From the NCBI GenBank assembly GCA_016721465.1, contig JADKIA010000004.1, positions 806,001 through 870,000 on the forward strand: a stretch of 64,000 nt of DNA. Direction: 5' to 3'. Below are positions 18,033 to 28,992 of the stretch, one piece after another. Made by a program: the position numbers and the translations under genes. Numbering within the stretch: the stretch's first letter is position 1; each line of letters begins with the position of its first letter. The stretch comes from Ideonella sp. (lineage in GTDB: Bacteria; Pseudomonadota; Gammaproteobacteria; Burkholderiales; Burkholderiaceae_C). Below the pieces are notes generated by a model. The model did no database searches, was not told the DNA's origin, and saw nothing but the letters and a program-made list of their open reading frames with translations.

Positions 18033-19706
18033 TCACAGCAGGATGCGGCGGAAGTCCGCCAGCAGGCTGGCGAAGTACACATTGAAGCGCGCGGCCGCGG
18101 CACCGTCGATGACACGGTGGTCCCAGCTCAGGGACAGGGGCAGGATCAGGCGCGGCGCGAACTGCTGGCCGTCCCATCGCGGCTCGATGCTGCTCTTGCA
18201 CACCCCCATGATCGACACCTCTGGCGCATTGATGATCGGGGTGAAGTAGCGCCCGCCAATGCCACCCAGCGAGCTGATGCTGAAGCAGCCGCCGCTCATG
18301 TCGGCCGGGCCCAGCTTGCCGTCGCGTGCCTTCTTGGCCAGCTCACCCATCTCGGCGCTGATCTGGAACACGCCCTTCTTGTCGGCGTCCTTGATCACCG
18401 GCACCACCAGGCCATTGGGTGTGTCCGCCGCAAAGCCAATGTGGAAGTACTGCTTCAAGACCAGCTGATCGCCATCGAGCGACGCGTTGAACTGCGGAAA
18501 CTTCTTCAGCGCCGCCACAGCCGCCTTGATCATGAAAGCCAGCATCGTGACCTTGACACCGGACTTCTCGTTCTCCTTGTTGAGTTGAACTCGGAAGGCC
18601 TCCAGATCGGTGATGTCGGCGTCGTCGTGGTTGGTGACGTGCGGAATGATCACCCAGTTGCGGTGCAGGTTGGCACCGCTGATCTTCTGGATGCGCGACA
18701 AGTCCTTGCGCTCGATGGGGCCGAACTTGCTGAAATCCACCTGCGGCCAGGGCAGCAGACCGGGGAATGCCCCTCCCGCAGCGGCAGCTGCCGCTGCGGG
18801 CGCCTTGGCCTTCTGCGCCGCGGTCTGCACCGCGCCGCCCATCACGCCCTTGACGAAGGCCTGTACATCGTCCTGCGTGATGCGGCCCTTGGGGCCCGAG
18901 CCCCTGACCTCGGCCAGGGGCACGCCCAGCTCGCGTGCGAACTTGCGAACCGAGGGCGACGCGTGGGCCAGCGCGCCCTTGGGTGCCGTGGGATCGTGCG
19001 AGGGCATTGCGGCCCCCGGTGCAGCCTGGATCGCGGCCGCAGCGGTCGACGTCGTTGTCACCACATCGGCCGTGGCAACGGGCATCGGCGCTGCGGCCGG
19101 TGCCACTCCCGCAGCATCCAGGATCAGCAGCAGGGAGCCCTTGGACACCTTGTCGCCGAGTCGGACCCTGATCTCGCGCACCACGCCGGCGTGCGAGGAC
19201 GGGATCTCCATCGAAGCCTTGTCGCTTTCCACCGTGACCAGGCTCTGCTCCACCTTGACCGAGTCGCCCGGCTTGACCATCACCTCGATGACAGCCACTT
19301 CGGAAAAGTCGCCGATGTCGGGCACCAGCACCTCGACCGGCCCGGACACCACCACGGCCGCAGCCGCCACCGGTGCGCTCGCGGGTGCCGACAGGGGCGC
19401 CGACACGGTGTCCGTCAGCGTCGGCAACTCCACCTGCCGCGGCGGGGCCGGCGCCACCATCGGGCCCGCGTCGGATTCCAGCATCAACAGCAGCGTGCCT
19501 TCATTGACCTTGTCGCCAAGCGCCACGATGAGCTCCCTGACCACGCCGGCGTGCGACGAGGGAATCTCCATCGAGGCCTTGTCGCTCTCCACCGTGATCA
19601 GGCTCTGCTCGGCCTTGACTGCGTCGCCGGGCTTGACCAGCAGCTCGATCACCGCCACATCCTTGAAATCCCCGATGTCGGGAACCTTGACTTCAACCAA
19701 TGCCAT
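18033..19706 (-). CDS. aceF: Pyruvate dehydrogenase E2, dihydrolipoyllysine acetyltransferase
   Basis: Core acyltransferase of the PDH complex, 557 residues. Two tandem lipoyl domains are seen, with the lipoylated lysine in ESDKASMEIPSSHAG near residues 45 and 160. A peripheral-subunit binding domain (ASPSVRKFARELGVPLAEV) follows at about 245-285. The catalytic domain ends with the signature DHRVIDGAAAARF. A GGAG ribosome site lies before the ATG at 19706, 22 bases after aceE. Confidence 0.96.
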   Translation of the reverse strand: MALVEVKVPDIGDFKDVAVIELLVKPGDAVKAEQSLITVESDKASMEIPSSHAGVVRELIVALGDKVNEGTLLLMLESDAGPMVAPAPPRQVELPTLTDTVSAPLSAPASAPVAAAAVVVSGPVEVLVPDIGDFSEVAVIEVMVKPGDSVKVEQSLVTVESDKASMEIPSSHAGVVREIRVRLGDKVSKGSLLLILDAAGVAPAAAPMPVATADVVTTTSTAAAAIQAAPGAAMPSHDPTAPKGALAHASPSVRKFARELGVPLAEVRGSGPKGRITQDDVQAFVKGVMGGAVQTAAQKAKAPAAAAAAAGGAFPGLLPWPQVDFSKFGPIERKDLSRIQKISGANLHRNWVIIPHVTNHDDADITDLEAFRVQLNKENEKSGVKVTMLAFMIKAAVAALKKFPQFNASLDGDQLVLKQYFHIGFAADTPNGLVVPVIKDADKKGVFQISAEMGELAKKARDGKLGPADMSGGCFSISSLGGIGGRYFTPIINAPEVSIMGVCKSSIEPRWDGQQFAPRLILPLSLSWDHRVIDGAAAARFNVYFASLLADFRRILL

Positions 19707-19728
19707 GTTCGTGTCTCCGTGCGGGTAC

Positions 19729-22444
19729 TCAGGCGTACAGCGGGTTGATCTTGGCGGTGTTCAGGTCGTACTTGGCGATCGCCTCGGCCACCTTGGCCAA
19801 TGGCAACACACCATCGTCGGCCAGGGTCTTGAGCGCGGCCACGACGATGTAGTGGCGGTTCACCTCGAAGTGCTCGCGCAGCTTGCTGCGGAAATCGCTG
19901 CGGCCATAGCCGTCGGTGCCCAACACCTTGAATGAGCGTCCCTTGGGCACGAAGGCGCGAATCTGCTCGCCATAGGCCTTGATGTAGTCGGTGGACACGA
20001 TCACCGGGCCGGCATGCGCGCCGAGCTGCTGCGCGACGAAAGACATGCGCTGCGCGTCGGTGGGGTGCAGCAGGTTCCAGCGCTCGGCGTCCTGGCCGTC
20101 GCGCGCCAGCTCGTTGAAGCTGGGGCAGCTCCACACCTTGGCGGCCACGCCCCAGTCGGCAGCCAGCAGCTTGCGGGCCTCGATGCTCTCGCGCAGGATG
20201 GTGCCCGAGCCCAGCAGGTTCACCTGCGGGCGGCCGGCCGCGTCGGCATCCTCCAGCAGGTACATGCCCTTGATGATCTGCTCCTCGGTGCCGGCTCGAA
20301 GGCCGGGCATCGGGTAGTTCTCGTTGAGCAGGGTGATGTAGTAGTAGACGTTGTCCTGCTTCTCCACCATGCGCTTCAAGGCCATGGTGCAGGATCACGC
20401 CCACCTCGTGCGCGAAGGTGGGGTCGTAGCTGACGCAGTTGGGGATGGTGCCGGCCAGGATGTGGCTGTGGCCATCCTCGTGCTGCAGGCCTTCGCCGTT
20501 CAGCGTGGTGCGGCCCGAAGTGCCGCCCAACAGGAAACCGCGCGCCTGCATGTCGCCCGCCGCCCAGGCCAGGTCGCCGATGCGCTGGAAGCCGAACATC
20601 GAGTAATAGACATAGAACGGCACCATGATGCGGTTGCTGGTGCTGTAACTGGTGGCCGCGGCGATCCAGCTGGCCATGCCGCCGGCCTCGTTGATGCCTT
20701 CCTGCAGGATCTGGCCGGCCTTGTCCTCGCGGTAATACATCACCTGGTCCTTGTCGACCGGCGTGTATTGCTGTCCTGCGGGGTTGTAGATGCCGACCTG
20801 GCGGAACAGGCCTTCCATGCCAAAGGTGCGGGCCTCGTCCACCAGGATGGGCACCACGCGCGGGCCCAGGGCCTGATCGCGCAGCAACTGGGTGAGGAAG
20901 CGCACATAGGCCTGCGTCGTCGAGATCTCGCGTCCTTCCGCGGTGGGCTCGATCACGCTCTTGAAGTTGTCCAGCGCCGGCACGGTGAAGCTCTCGTCGG
21001 CCTTGGTGCGGCGGTGCGGCAGGTAGCCGCCCAGCGCCTGGCGGCGCTCGTGCAGGTAGCGCATCTCGGGCGTGTCGTCGGCCGGCTTGTAGAACGGCAG
21101 CTGGGCCAGCTGGCTGTCGGGGATCGGGATGTTGAAGCGATCGCGGAACAGCTTGATGTCGTCGTCGGTGAGCTTCTTGGTCTGGTGGACGTTGTTCTTG
21201 CCCTCGCCCGCCTTGCCCATGCCGAAGCCCTTGACGGTCTTGATCAGCAGCACCGTGGGTTGGCCCTGGTGGTTCACGGCCCGGTGGTACGCGGCATAGA
21301 CCTTCTGTGGGTCGTGGCCGCCGCGGCGCAGGTTCCAGATGTCGTCGTCGGACATCTTGGCCACCATCTCCAGCGTGGCGGAAGAGCGTCCGAAGAAATG
21401 CTTGCGGACGAAGGCGCCGTCGTTGGCCTTGAAGGCCTGGAAGTCGCCGTCCAGCGTGTCCATCATGATCTTGCGCAGGGCACCATCCTTGTCGCGCGCC
21501 AGCAGCGGATCCCAGTTGCTGCCCCACAGCAGCTTGATCACGTTCCAGCCCGAGCCGCGGAACTCGCCCTCGAGCTCCTGCACGATCTTGCCGTTGCCGC
21601 GCACGGGCCCGTCCAGGCGCTGCAGGTTGCAGTTGACGACGAAGATCAGGTTGTCCAGCTTCTCGCGAGCGGCCAGGCCGATGGCGCCCAGCGACTCCAC
21701 CTCGTCCATCTCGCCATCACCGCAGAACACCCAGACCTTGCGGTTGCTGGTGTCGGCGATGCCGCGGGCGTGCAGGTACTTCAGGAAGCGCGCCTGGTAG
21801 ATGGCCATCAAGGGGCCCAGGCCCATCGACACCGTGGGGAACTGCCAGAACTCGGGCATCAGCTTCGGATGCGGATAGCTCGACAAGCCCTTGCCACCCA
21901 CCTCCTGGCGGAAGTGCAGCAGTTGCTCTTCGGTCAGGCGCCCTTCCAGGTAAGCGCGGGCGTAGACGCCGGGCGCCACGTGGCCCTGGATGTAGAGGCA
22001 GTCGCCGCCGTGGTCCTTGCTCTCGGCATGCCAGAAGTGGTTGAAACCAGCGCCGAACATGTGCGCCAGCGAGGCGAAGGAGCCGATGTGGCCGCCCAGA
22101 TCACCGCCGTCCTCGGGGTTGTGGCGGTTGGCCTTGACCACCATGGCCATTGCATTCCAGCGCATGTAGGCGCGCAGGCGCTCTTCGATCTCGATGTTGC
22201 CGGGGCAGCGCTCTTCCTCGTCCGTGGGGATGGTGTTCACGTAGGCCGTGTTGGCCGAGAAGGGCTGGTCGATGCCGGACTGGCGCGCTTCATCGAGCAG
22301 CTGTTCCAACAGGTAGTGCGCACGCTTCGGACCTTCATTGGCGATGACGGCTTCGAGCGCTTCAAGCCACTCGCGGGTTTCCTGGGTGTCGGCGTCGACG
22401 GCCGATGGGTTCGCGTCAAGGGGCGACTGGGGCACGGCGGACAT
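19729..22444 (-). pseudogene. aceE: Pyruvate dehydrogenase E1 component, interrupted by a one-base frameshift
   Basis: Homodimeric E1 decarboxylates pyruvate with thiamine diphosphate. The first frame (from 22444) encodes about 688 residues, including the TPP motif GDGEMDEVESLGA...VVNCNLQ and the FAHEVGVILHHGL segment. The remaining about 215 residues (LKRMVEKQDNVYYYITLLNENYPMPGL to the C-terminus) are in the next frame. Removing one base near 20378-20380 (CTTGAAG to CTGAAG on the minus strand) restores a normal 904-residue protein. The gene is normally essential and both halves are well conserved, so a sequencing error is likely. It is the first gene of the aceE-aceF-BPH-lpdA operon. Confidence 0.93.
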
Positions 22445-22603
22445 CGGTGGTCTCCTGAATCCGGTTGGTGGTGGATGCTGGGGCCGGAGTTTGGCACAGC
22501 CTTCTCAAATTTTCAAATGGTGCGAAGTCATTTCGTATTGTGGCATCTACGTAGATCGCTGAGCGGCCGGTCACGGCGCCATGGGCCGGGATAATCCGGG
22601 CCC

Positions 22604-25216
22604 ATGAGCTTGCGCATCCCGCACTGGCTGTCCACCATCGCCGCCAGCGGTCGCCGGTTGCTGCGCCGTTGGTGGCGGAGCCAATCGCCCGCACGCCAGG
22701 ATCGATTTGCCACCTTGGCGCCGCTGGTGTCGGTGCTGTTGTTCCTTGCCGCGATCATTTCCGCGTTCTGGTACCTGCGCAACGAGGAAATCGAGCGTGA
22801 GGCCGAGGCGGTCAAGCGCGACGTGGAAATCGCCCAGCAACAGGTGCGACTCGGCCTGATGGACAGCCAGGAGCAACTCGTGCGCATGACGCGCGAGGCG
22901 CTGTCCCGCGGCCAGCCCATGGCCGACTTCCAGCGCATGGCCGCCACCTTTGCCGCCGAGCGTCCCGAGGTGCTGAAGGTGACCTGGCTGGACGCGCGCC
23001 GCCGGGTCCGCGCCATCTATTCGCCCGGCGACAGCAATGCCGAAGGCAGCACCGAGGCCCCATCGCCGGCATCCGCACCCGCCCCCGCCGGCAGCACCGC
23101 CCGCAGCGAAGCGGAATGGGCCTTCATCACCGTGCACGACCTGCGCATGCCGGTGTATTCGCGGCCTTATCAGAACGCCGATCGCTCGATGGTGTTCCAG
23201 CTGCATGTGCCCGTGCTCGAGCAGGACCGCTTCACCGGCGCACTGGTGGCGGACATCGGCATCGACGCCCTGCTGCGCCACCTGGTGCCGCTGGATGTCA
23301 CCCGGCGCCACCCGCTGGCGGTGATCGACGAGCGCGAGCAACTGTTGGCCAGCACCGTCACCGCCATGCCAGGCCCGCGGCCGCAGCGCGCCGCCATCGT
23401 TCACGACGTGCCGCTCACACCGGCAGCCAACGGCCTGGTGTTGCGTGGCACCGGCTACCGCACCTCGGTGGGCCTGATCGGCAACACGTTGTTCTGGATG
23501 GTGGTGGCCCTGTCGGTACTGACCGTGTGGATGCTGCTGGGCACCTGGCGCCACATGCGCCGCCGCGCGCAGATCCAGGGCGCGCTGGTGCAGGAGACCA
23601 ATTTCCGCCGGGCGATGGAGAACTCCATGCTCACGGGCATGCGCGCCCTCGATCTCGAGGGCCGCGTCACCTACGTGAATCCCGCCTTCTGCGCGATGAC
23701 CGGGTTCACCGAAGTCGAGCTCGTCGACAAGCTGCCGCCCTACCCCTACTGGCCCACCGACCGCATCGACGAGAACGCCCGACTGCTGCAACAGGAGCTG
23801 CAAGGCCGCAGCCCGGCTGGCGGCATCGAGGTGAAGGTGATGCGCAAGAACGGCACCTTGTTCGACGCACGCATGTACGTCTCGCCCCTGGTCGATGCCA
23901 AGAGCCAGCAGACCGGCTGGATGACCTCGATGACCAACATCACCGAGGCCAAGCGCATCCGCGACCAGTTGTCTGCCTCGCACGAGCGGTTCACCACGGT
24001 GCTGGAGGGCTTGGACGCCGCCGTGTCGGTGCTGTCGGTGCAGCACAACGAGTTGCTCTTCTGCAACCGTTCGTACCGCCTGTGGTTTGGTGCCGATGCG
24101 CAAGGCCACGCGCAGCTGGCAGCGGGCACCGGACCGGCGCTGCCCGTCCTGGCCGAAAACGATGAGTCGGTGGACAGCCTGTCGGGCCTGCCCACGCAAG
24201 AGCTGGCCGGCCTGGGAGCCAACCCGCGCGAGGTGTACGTGCATGTGCTGGACAAGTGGTTCGACGTGCGCTCACGCTATCTGCAGTGGACCGACGGCCG
24301 CCTGGCGCAGATGCTGATCGCCACCGACGTCACGGCGCGCCGCCGCGCGGAGGAGCAGTCGGCCCAGCAGGCCGAAAAAGCGCAGCAGTCGAGTCGACTG
24401 ATCACGATGGGCGAGATGGCCTCGTCGGTGGCGCACGAGCTGAACCAGCCACTCACCGCCATCACCAACTACTGCAGCGGCATGGTCTCGCGCGTGAAGG
24501 CCGAGACCATCGATCGCACCGCGCTCGTCGCTGCGCTGGAGAAGACCGCCCGGCAGGCCGAGCGGGCGGGCCAGATCATCCACCGCATCCGCGCCTTCGT
24601 GAAGAAGAGCGAGCCCCAGCGCCAGCCGGCCCACGCCAAGGACATCGTGGAGGACGCGGTGGAACTGGCCAGCATCGAGCTGCGCCGACGCAACGTGGCC
24701 ATCCACCACTATGTGGCGCAGCGCCTGCCCATGCTGCGCTGCGACCCCATCCTGATCGAACAGGTGCTGCTCAACCTGCTGAAGAACGCGGCCGAGGCCA
24801 TTGACAGCGCCAAGCTGCCGCCATCGCGCCGCCACATCGAGTTGCGCGTGATCCCGCGCCACATGCCCGACAAGGGCGGCGTGATCGAGTTCAGCGTCAC
24901 CGACATGGGCCCCGGTCTGCCCGAGGAAGTGCTGGCGCGTCTGTACGAAGCCTTCTTCTCCACCAAGGCCGATGGCATGGGCATCGGCCTGTCCTTGTGC
25001 CGCTCGATCATCGAGTCGCACCAAGGCCGGATCAAGGGGCAGAACCTCTACAATGCCGACACGGTGGCAGGGTGTCGGTTCGCCTTCACACTGCCTGTCG
25101 AAACCCTGGCACGACACGAGGAAGCGACGACGCAGGCCCAGCCCTTCCCGGAGACTGCGGCCGAATCCCACCGAGCCTTCCCCTTGCCACGCCAACCTTC
25201 CAAGACCGATCCATGA
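22604..25216 (+). CDS. PAS-domain sensor histidine kinase (FixL/DctB-like organisation)
   Basis: A membrane sensor kinase of 870 residues. TM1 lies at about residues 40-60 (LVSVLLFLAAIISAFWYL), then a periplasmic sensor region, and TM2 at about 295-310. Two PAS regions follow (start FRRAMENSMLTGMRALD and HERFTTVLEGLDAAVS). The H-box SSVAHELNQPLTAITNY places the phospho-His near residue 610. The ATPase domain has N box LLNLLKNAAEAI, DMGPGLPEE and GMGIGLSLCRSI. Its stop overlaps the next gene's start (ATGA), so it pairs with that response regulator. It diverges from aceE, suggesting control of or by central carbon metabolism, but the signal is unknown. Confidence 0.9.
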   Translation: MSLRIPHWLSTIAASGRRLLRRWWRSQSPARQDRFATLAPLVSVLLFLAAIISAFWYLRNEEIEREAEAVKRDVEIAQQQVRLGLMDSQEQLVRMTREALSRGQPMADFQRMAATFAAERPEVLKVTWLDARRRVRAIYSPGDSNAEGSTEAPSPASAPAPAGSTARSEAEWAFITVHDLRMPVYSRPYQNADRSMVFQLHVPVLEQDRFTGALVADIGIDALLRHLVPLDVTRRHPLAVIDEREQLLASTVTAMPGPRPQRAAIVHDVPLTPAANGLVLRGTGYRTSVGLIGNTLFWMVVALSVLTVWMLLGTWRHMRRRAQIQGALVQETNFRRAMENSMLTGMRALDLEGRVTYVNPAFCAMTGFTEVELVDKLPPYPYWPTDRIDENARLLQQELQGRSPAGGIEVKVMRKNGTLFDARMYVSPLVDAKSQQTGWMTSMTNITEAKRIRDQLSASHERFTTVLEGLDAAVSVLSVQHNELLFCNRSYRLWFGADAQGHAQLAAGTGPALPVLAENDESVDSLSGLPTQELAGLGANPREVYVHVLDKWFDVRSRYLQWTDGRLAQMLIATDVTARRRAEEQSAQQAEKAQQSSRLITMGEMASSVAHELNQPLTAITNYCSGMVSRVKAETIDRTALVAALEKTARQAERAGQIIHRIRAFVKKSEPQRQPAHAKDIVEDAVELASIELRRRNVAIHHYVAQRLPMLRCDPILIEQVLLNLLKNAAEAIDSAKLPPSRRHIELRVIPRHMPDKGGVIEFSVTDMGPGLPEEVLARLYEAFFSTKADGMGIGLSLCRSIIESHQGRIKGQNLYNADTVAGCRFAFTLPVETLARHEEATTQAQPFPETAAESHRAFPLPRQPSKTDP

Positions 25217-25839
25217 GCCTGATCCCGAAGAAAGGCACCGTGTACGTCGTCGACGACGACGAGGCGGTGCGCGATTCCCTGCAATGGTTGCTGGAAGGCA
25301 AGGACTACCGCGTCAAGTGTTTCGACTCGGCCGAATCATTCCTGTCGCGCTTCGACCCGCGCGAGGTGGCCTGCCTCATCGCAGACATCCGGATGGACGG
25401 CATGAGCGGCCTCGAACTGCAGGACCGCCTGCTCGAGCGCAAGAGCCCGTTGCCGGTGGTGTTCATCACCGGCCATGGCGATGTGCCCATGGCCGTGACC
25501 ACGATGAAGAAGGGGGCGATGGATTTCATCGAGAAACCCTTCAAGGAAAACGATCTGCTGGGGCTGGTGGAACGCATGCTGGACCAGGCACGATCGTCCT
25601 TCAGCCAACATCAGGAGCAGGCCAGCCGAGACGCCCTGCTCAGCCGCCTGACCACGCGCGAAGCCCAGGTGCTGGAGCGCATCGTTGCCGGTCGCTTGAA
25701 CAAGCAGATTGCCGACGACCTGGGCATCAGCATCAAGACCGTCGAGGCGCACCGCGCCAACATCATGGAAAAGCTCAATGCCAACACCGTGGCCGATCTG
25801 CTGAAGATTGCGCTGGGCGCCAACACGGTCAAGGCCTGA
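25213..25839 (+). CDS. LuxR/FixJ-family response regulator
   Basis: A 208-residue two-component regulator. The receiver domain has acidic residues DDD at 14-16, phospho-acceptor Asp58 in ADIRMDGMSG and the conserved Lys in EKPFKENDLL. A LuxR-type HTH spans about 140-200 (LTTREAQVLERIVAGRLNKQIADDLGISIKTVEAHR). It is translationally coupled to the upstream kinase by a 4-base overlap. Similar pairs (StyR, FixJ, TodT-type) act as activators; the target here is not shown by sequence. Confidence 0.92.
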   Translation: MSLIPKKGTVYVVDDDEAVRDSLQWLLEGKDYRVKCFDSAESFLSRFDPREVACLIADIRMDGMSGLELQDRLLERKSPLPVVFITGHGDVPMAVTTMKKGAMDFIEKPFKENDLLGLVERMLDQARSSFSQHQEQASRDALLSRLTTREAQVLERIVAGRLNKQIADDLGISIKTVEAHRANIMEKLNANTVADLLKIALGANTVKA

Positions 25840-25860
25840 TCCACAACGAACTTCAGCTGT

Positions 25861-25893
25861 GAGGCCGCTGCCAACCCAGCGGCCTCTTGCATT
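25861..25893 (+). terminator. Intrinsic terminator after the kinase/regulator operon
   Basis: A perfect 10-base stem GAGGCCGCTG / CAGCGGCCTC with loop CCAACC begins 21 bases after the stop. TTGCATT follows, a weak U-rich tail. Confidence 0.75.
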
Positions 25894-25968
25894 GGGTTCC
25901 GGCAACACATCCCGACGCGATCTGAGCTTCACCGCAACGGCCTTTGGCCAATGACCCTCGCATCCACC

Positions 25969-26829
25969 ATGACCGCACAGCTCATCAACGGCACCGCCCT
26001 TTCGCAACAGATCCGCGCCGAGGTCGGCACCCGCGCGGCCGCACTCAGTGCCCGCGGCGTGACACCCGGCCTGGCCGTGATCCTGGTGGGCGAGGACCCG
26101 GCCTCGGCCGTGTACGTGCGCAACAAGGTCAAGGCCTGCCAGGAACACGGCCTGCACTCGGTGTTCGAGAAATACGACGCCACGATGAGCGAGGCCGACC
26201 TGCTGGCACGCATCCGGGCCCTCAACGCCGACCCGGCGATCCACGGCATCCTGGTGCAGATGCCGCTGCCCAAGCACATCGACTCGACCAAGGTGATCGA
26301 GACCATCGCCACGGCCAAGGATGTGGACGGCTATTCGGTGCAAAGCGCCGGTGACCTGATGGCCGGCCTGCCAGGCTTTCGTCCATGCACGCCATATGGC
26401 TGCATGAAGCTGATCGAATCGACGGGCGTGCCGCTCAAGGGCAAGCACGCGGTGGTCATCGGGCGCAGCAACACCGTGGGCAAGCCGATGGCCCTGCTGC
26501 TGCTGCAGGCCAACGCCACGGTGACCGTGTGTCACAGCGCCACCGTCGACATTGGCCACCACACCCGACAGGCCGATGTGGTGGTGGTGGCGGTCGGCCG
26601 GCGCAACACGCTCAGGGCCGACATGGTCAAGCCCGGCGCCATCGTCATCGACGTGGGCATGAACCGCAACGACGAAGGCAAGTTGTGCGGCGACGTGGAC
26701 ACGGCCGGGGTGAGGGACATCGCCGGCTGGATCACCCCCGTGCCCGGCGGGGTCGGCCCGATGACCATCACAATGCTGCTGGTCAACACCATTGAATCGG
26801 CGGAGCGTGTCGCACGCGCCCAGGCCTAG
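25969..26829 (+). CDS. folD: Bifunctional methylene-THF dehydrogenase / methenyl-THF cyclohydrolase
   Basis: Cytoplasmic one-carbon enzyme of 286 residues, the usual FolD length. Visible motifs: the catalytic-Lys region SAVYVRNKVKACQEHG, HGILVQMPLPKHI, DVDGYSVQSAGDL, FRPCTPYGCM, the NADP motif VVIGRSNTVGKPMALLL and the C-terminal TPVPGGVGPMTITMLL. ATG at 25969 is preferred over 25951 because the family N-terminus (AQLINGTAL) follows directly. Confidence 0.96.
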   Translation: MTAQLINGTALSQQIRAEVGTRAAALSARGVTPGLAVILVGEDPASAVYVRNKVKACQEHGLHSVFEKYDATMSEADLLARIRALNADPAIHGILVQMPLPKHIDSTKVIETIATAKDVDGYSVQSAGDLMAGLPGFRPCTPYGCMKLIESTGVPLKGKHAVVIGRSNTVGKPMALLLLQANATVTVCHSATVDIGHHTRQADVVVVAVGRRNTLRADMVKPGAIVIDVGMNRNDEGKLCGDVDTAGVRDIAGWITPVPGGVGPMTITMLLVNTIESAERVARAQA

Positions 26830-26865
26830 CGACCCGCCTTCAACCGATTCGCCACCCGCAACGCC

Positions 26866-28923
26866 ATGAACAACCCCCTGCTCGCCACGCAAGCCCTGCC
26901 CGCCTTTGCCGACATTCGGCCCGAGCACGTCGGCCCGGCGCTGGACGTGCTGCTGCCCGAGGCAGAGGCTGCACTTGAACGTGCGGTGAGCGCTGACGTG
27001 GCAGCAGACTACGACGCGCTCTCGGCCGTGCTCGACGTGCCGCTGGAGCGGCTGGCGGTGGCCTGGGGTGCCGTGTCGCACCTGCAAGGCGTGGCCGACA
27101 CGCCCGAGCTGCGCCAGGCCTACACCGACAACCTGGCGCGCGTCACCGAGTTCCATACCCGCCTCGGGGCCGACGAGCGGCTGTACGCCAAGTACAAGGC
27201 CGTCGCCGAGCATGCCGAGCGGCTCAGCGCGCCCCGCCAGCGAGCGCTGGGCAACGCCATCCGCGACTTCGTGATGTCGGGTGCCGAACTGCAAGGGGCG
27301 GATCGAGACCGCTACGCGGCCATCCAGGCCCGCACGGCCGACGTGGAGCAGCAGTATTCCGAGCATGTGCTCGATGCCACCGATGGATTCACCCTGCTGG
27401 CCACCGAAGCGCAGATGGCGGGCGTGCCCGACGACGTGGCCCAGGCCACCCGAGACGCGGCCCAGGCCGCCGGTGCAACTGGCCACAAGCTCACGCTGCA
27501 CATGCCTTGCTGGATGCCGGTGATGCAGTACGCCCACGATCGGGACTTGCGCGAGCGGATGTACCGCGCCTACGTCACCCGCGCCAGCGAGCTTGGCCCG
27601 CCAGCCCTCGACAACACCGCGCTGATGGCCGAGCTGCTCTCACTGCGGCGCGAGGTTGCGCAATTGCTGGGCCATCGCAGCTATGCCGATCTGTCGCTGG
27701 TGCCCAAGATGGCCGAGTCCGCGGCCCAGGTGATGGCGTTTCTGCGCGACATCGCCGCCCGTGCGCGCCAGCACGCCAACAACGATCTGGCCGAACTGCG
27801 CGAGTTCGCGGCCCAGCACCTGGGTTTGATCGATCTGCAGCCCTGGGACCTGAATTACTCGTCCGAAAAGCTCAAGGAAGCGCGCTACGCCTTCAGCGAG
27901 CAGGCGGTGAAGCAGTACTTCACCGAGCCGCGAGTGCTGGAAGGTCTTTTTCACCTCATCGAGACCCTGTTCGACGTGAGCATCCGTGCCGACCAGGCGC
28001 CGGTGTGGCACCACAGCGTGCGCTTCTTCCGCATCGAGCGCAGCGTGGGCCATGGCCAGCCGCCCCGGCTGGTGGGCCAGTTCTACCTGGACCCATACGC
28101 CCGCGCCGGCAAACGTCCCGGGGCCTGGATGGATGGTGTGCGCAGCCGCTGGATGCGGCCCGAAGGCAGCCTGCCCCTCACTGGCCTGCAGACGCCGGTC
28201 GCTCACCTGGTGTGCAATTTTTCCGCGCCGGTGGGCGACAAACCCGCGCTGCTGACGCACGACGACGTGATCACCCTGTTCCATGAGTTCGGTCATGGCC
28301 TGCACCACATGCTCACCCAGGTCGACGACATGGCGGTGTCGGGAATCGCCGGCGTCGAATGGGACGCGGTGGAGCTGCCCAGCCAGTTCATGGAGAACTT
28401 CTGCTGGGAGTGGGAGGTGCTGTCGCGCATGAGCGCCCATGTCGACACTGGCGCGACGCTGCCACGCGAGTTGTTCGATCGCATGCTCGCCGCCCGCAAC
28501 TTCCAGAGTGGCATGCAGACCTTGCGGCAGATGGAGTTTGCCCTGTTCGACATGCGCATCCACGCCGAGGCCGACAGCGCTTCCCGCGTGCAGGCGATCC
28601 TCGACGAAGTGCGATCCGAGGTGGCCGTGATGCCCAGCACCGCGGACAACCGCTTCCAGCATGCCTTCTCGCACATCTTTGCAGGCGGCTATGCGGCGGG
28701 CTACTACAGCTACAAGTGGGCCGAGGTGCTGTCGGCCGATGCCTACGCGGCGTTCGAGGAGGCCGGCGTGTTCGATGCCGAAACCGGCCGCCGCTACCGC
28801 CGCGAAATCCTCGAGGCCGGCGGCAGCCGCCCGGCGATGGACAGCTTCAAGGCCTTCCGTGGCCGCGAACCGAGCATCGATGCCTTGCTTCGGCATCAGG
28901 GCATGTCGGCCACCGCGACATGA
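26866..28923 (+). CDS. prlC: Oligopeptidase A, M3 family zinc metallopeptidase
   Basis: Cytoplasmic thimet-type oligopeptidase, 685 residues, which degrades short peptides including cleaved signal peptides. The zinc motif HEFGHGLHHML is at about 474, preceded by the usual VITLF. The downstream metal Glu is in the GVEWDAVELPSQFMENF region, the M3 hallmark. The C-terminal SHIFAGGYAAGYYSYKWAEVLSAD also matches. It follows folD by 36 bases and may be in the same transcript. Confidence 0.95.
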   Translation: MNNPLLATQALPAFADIRPEHVGPALDVLLPEAEAALERAVSADVAADYDALSAVLDVPLERLAVAWGAVSHLQGVADTPELRQAYTDNLARVTEFHTRLGADERLYAKYKAVAEHAERLSAPRQRALGNAIRDFVMSGAELQGADRDRYAAIQARTADVEQQYSEHVLDATDGFTLLATEAQMAGVPDDVAQATRDAAQAAGATGHKLTLHMPCWMPVMQYAHDRDLRERMYRAYVTRASELGPPALDNTALMAELLSLRREVAQLLGHRSYADLSLVPKMAESAAQVMAFLRDIAARARQHANNDLAELREFAAQHLGLIDLQPWDLNYSSEKLKEARYAFSEQAVKQYFTEPRVLEGLFHLIETLFDVSIRADQAPVWHHSVRFFRIERSVGHGQPPRLVGQFYLDPYARAGKRPGAWMDGVRSRWMRPEGSLPLTGLQTPVAHLVCNFSAPVGDKPALLTHDDVITLFHEFGHGLHHMLTQVDDMAVSGIAGVEWDAVELPSQFMENFCWEWEVLSRMSAHVDTGATLPRELFDRMLAARNFQSGMQTLRQMEFALFDMRIHAEADSASRVQAILDEVRSEVAVMPSTADNRFQHAFSHIFAGGYAAGYYSYKWAEVLSADAYAAFEEAGVFDAETGRRYRREILEAGGSRPAMDSFKAFRGREPSIDALLRHQGMSATAT

Positions 28924-28992
28924 CCATGCGTTGAGCCCCGCGCCGGTCTGCAATACATTCGGAGCCATCCACAGCTCCAACGACCCGCCCCC

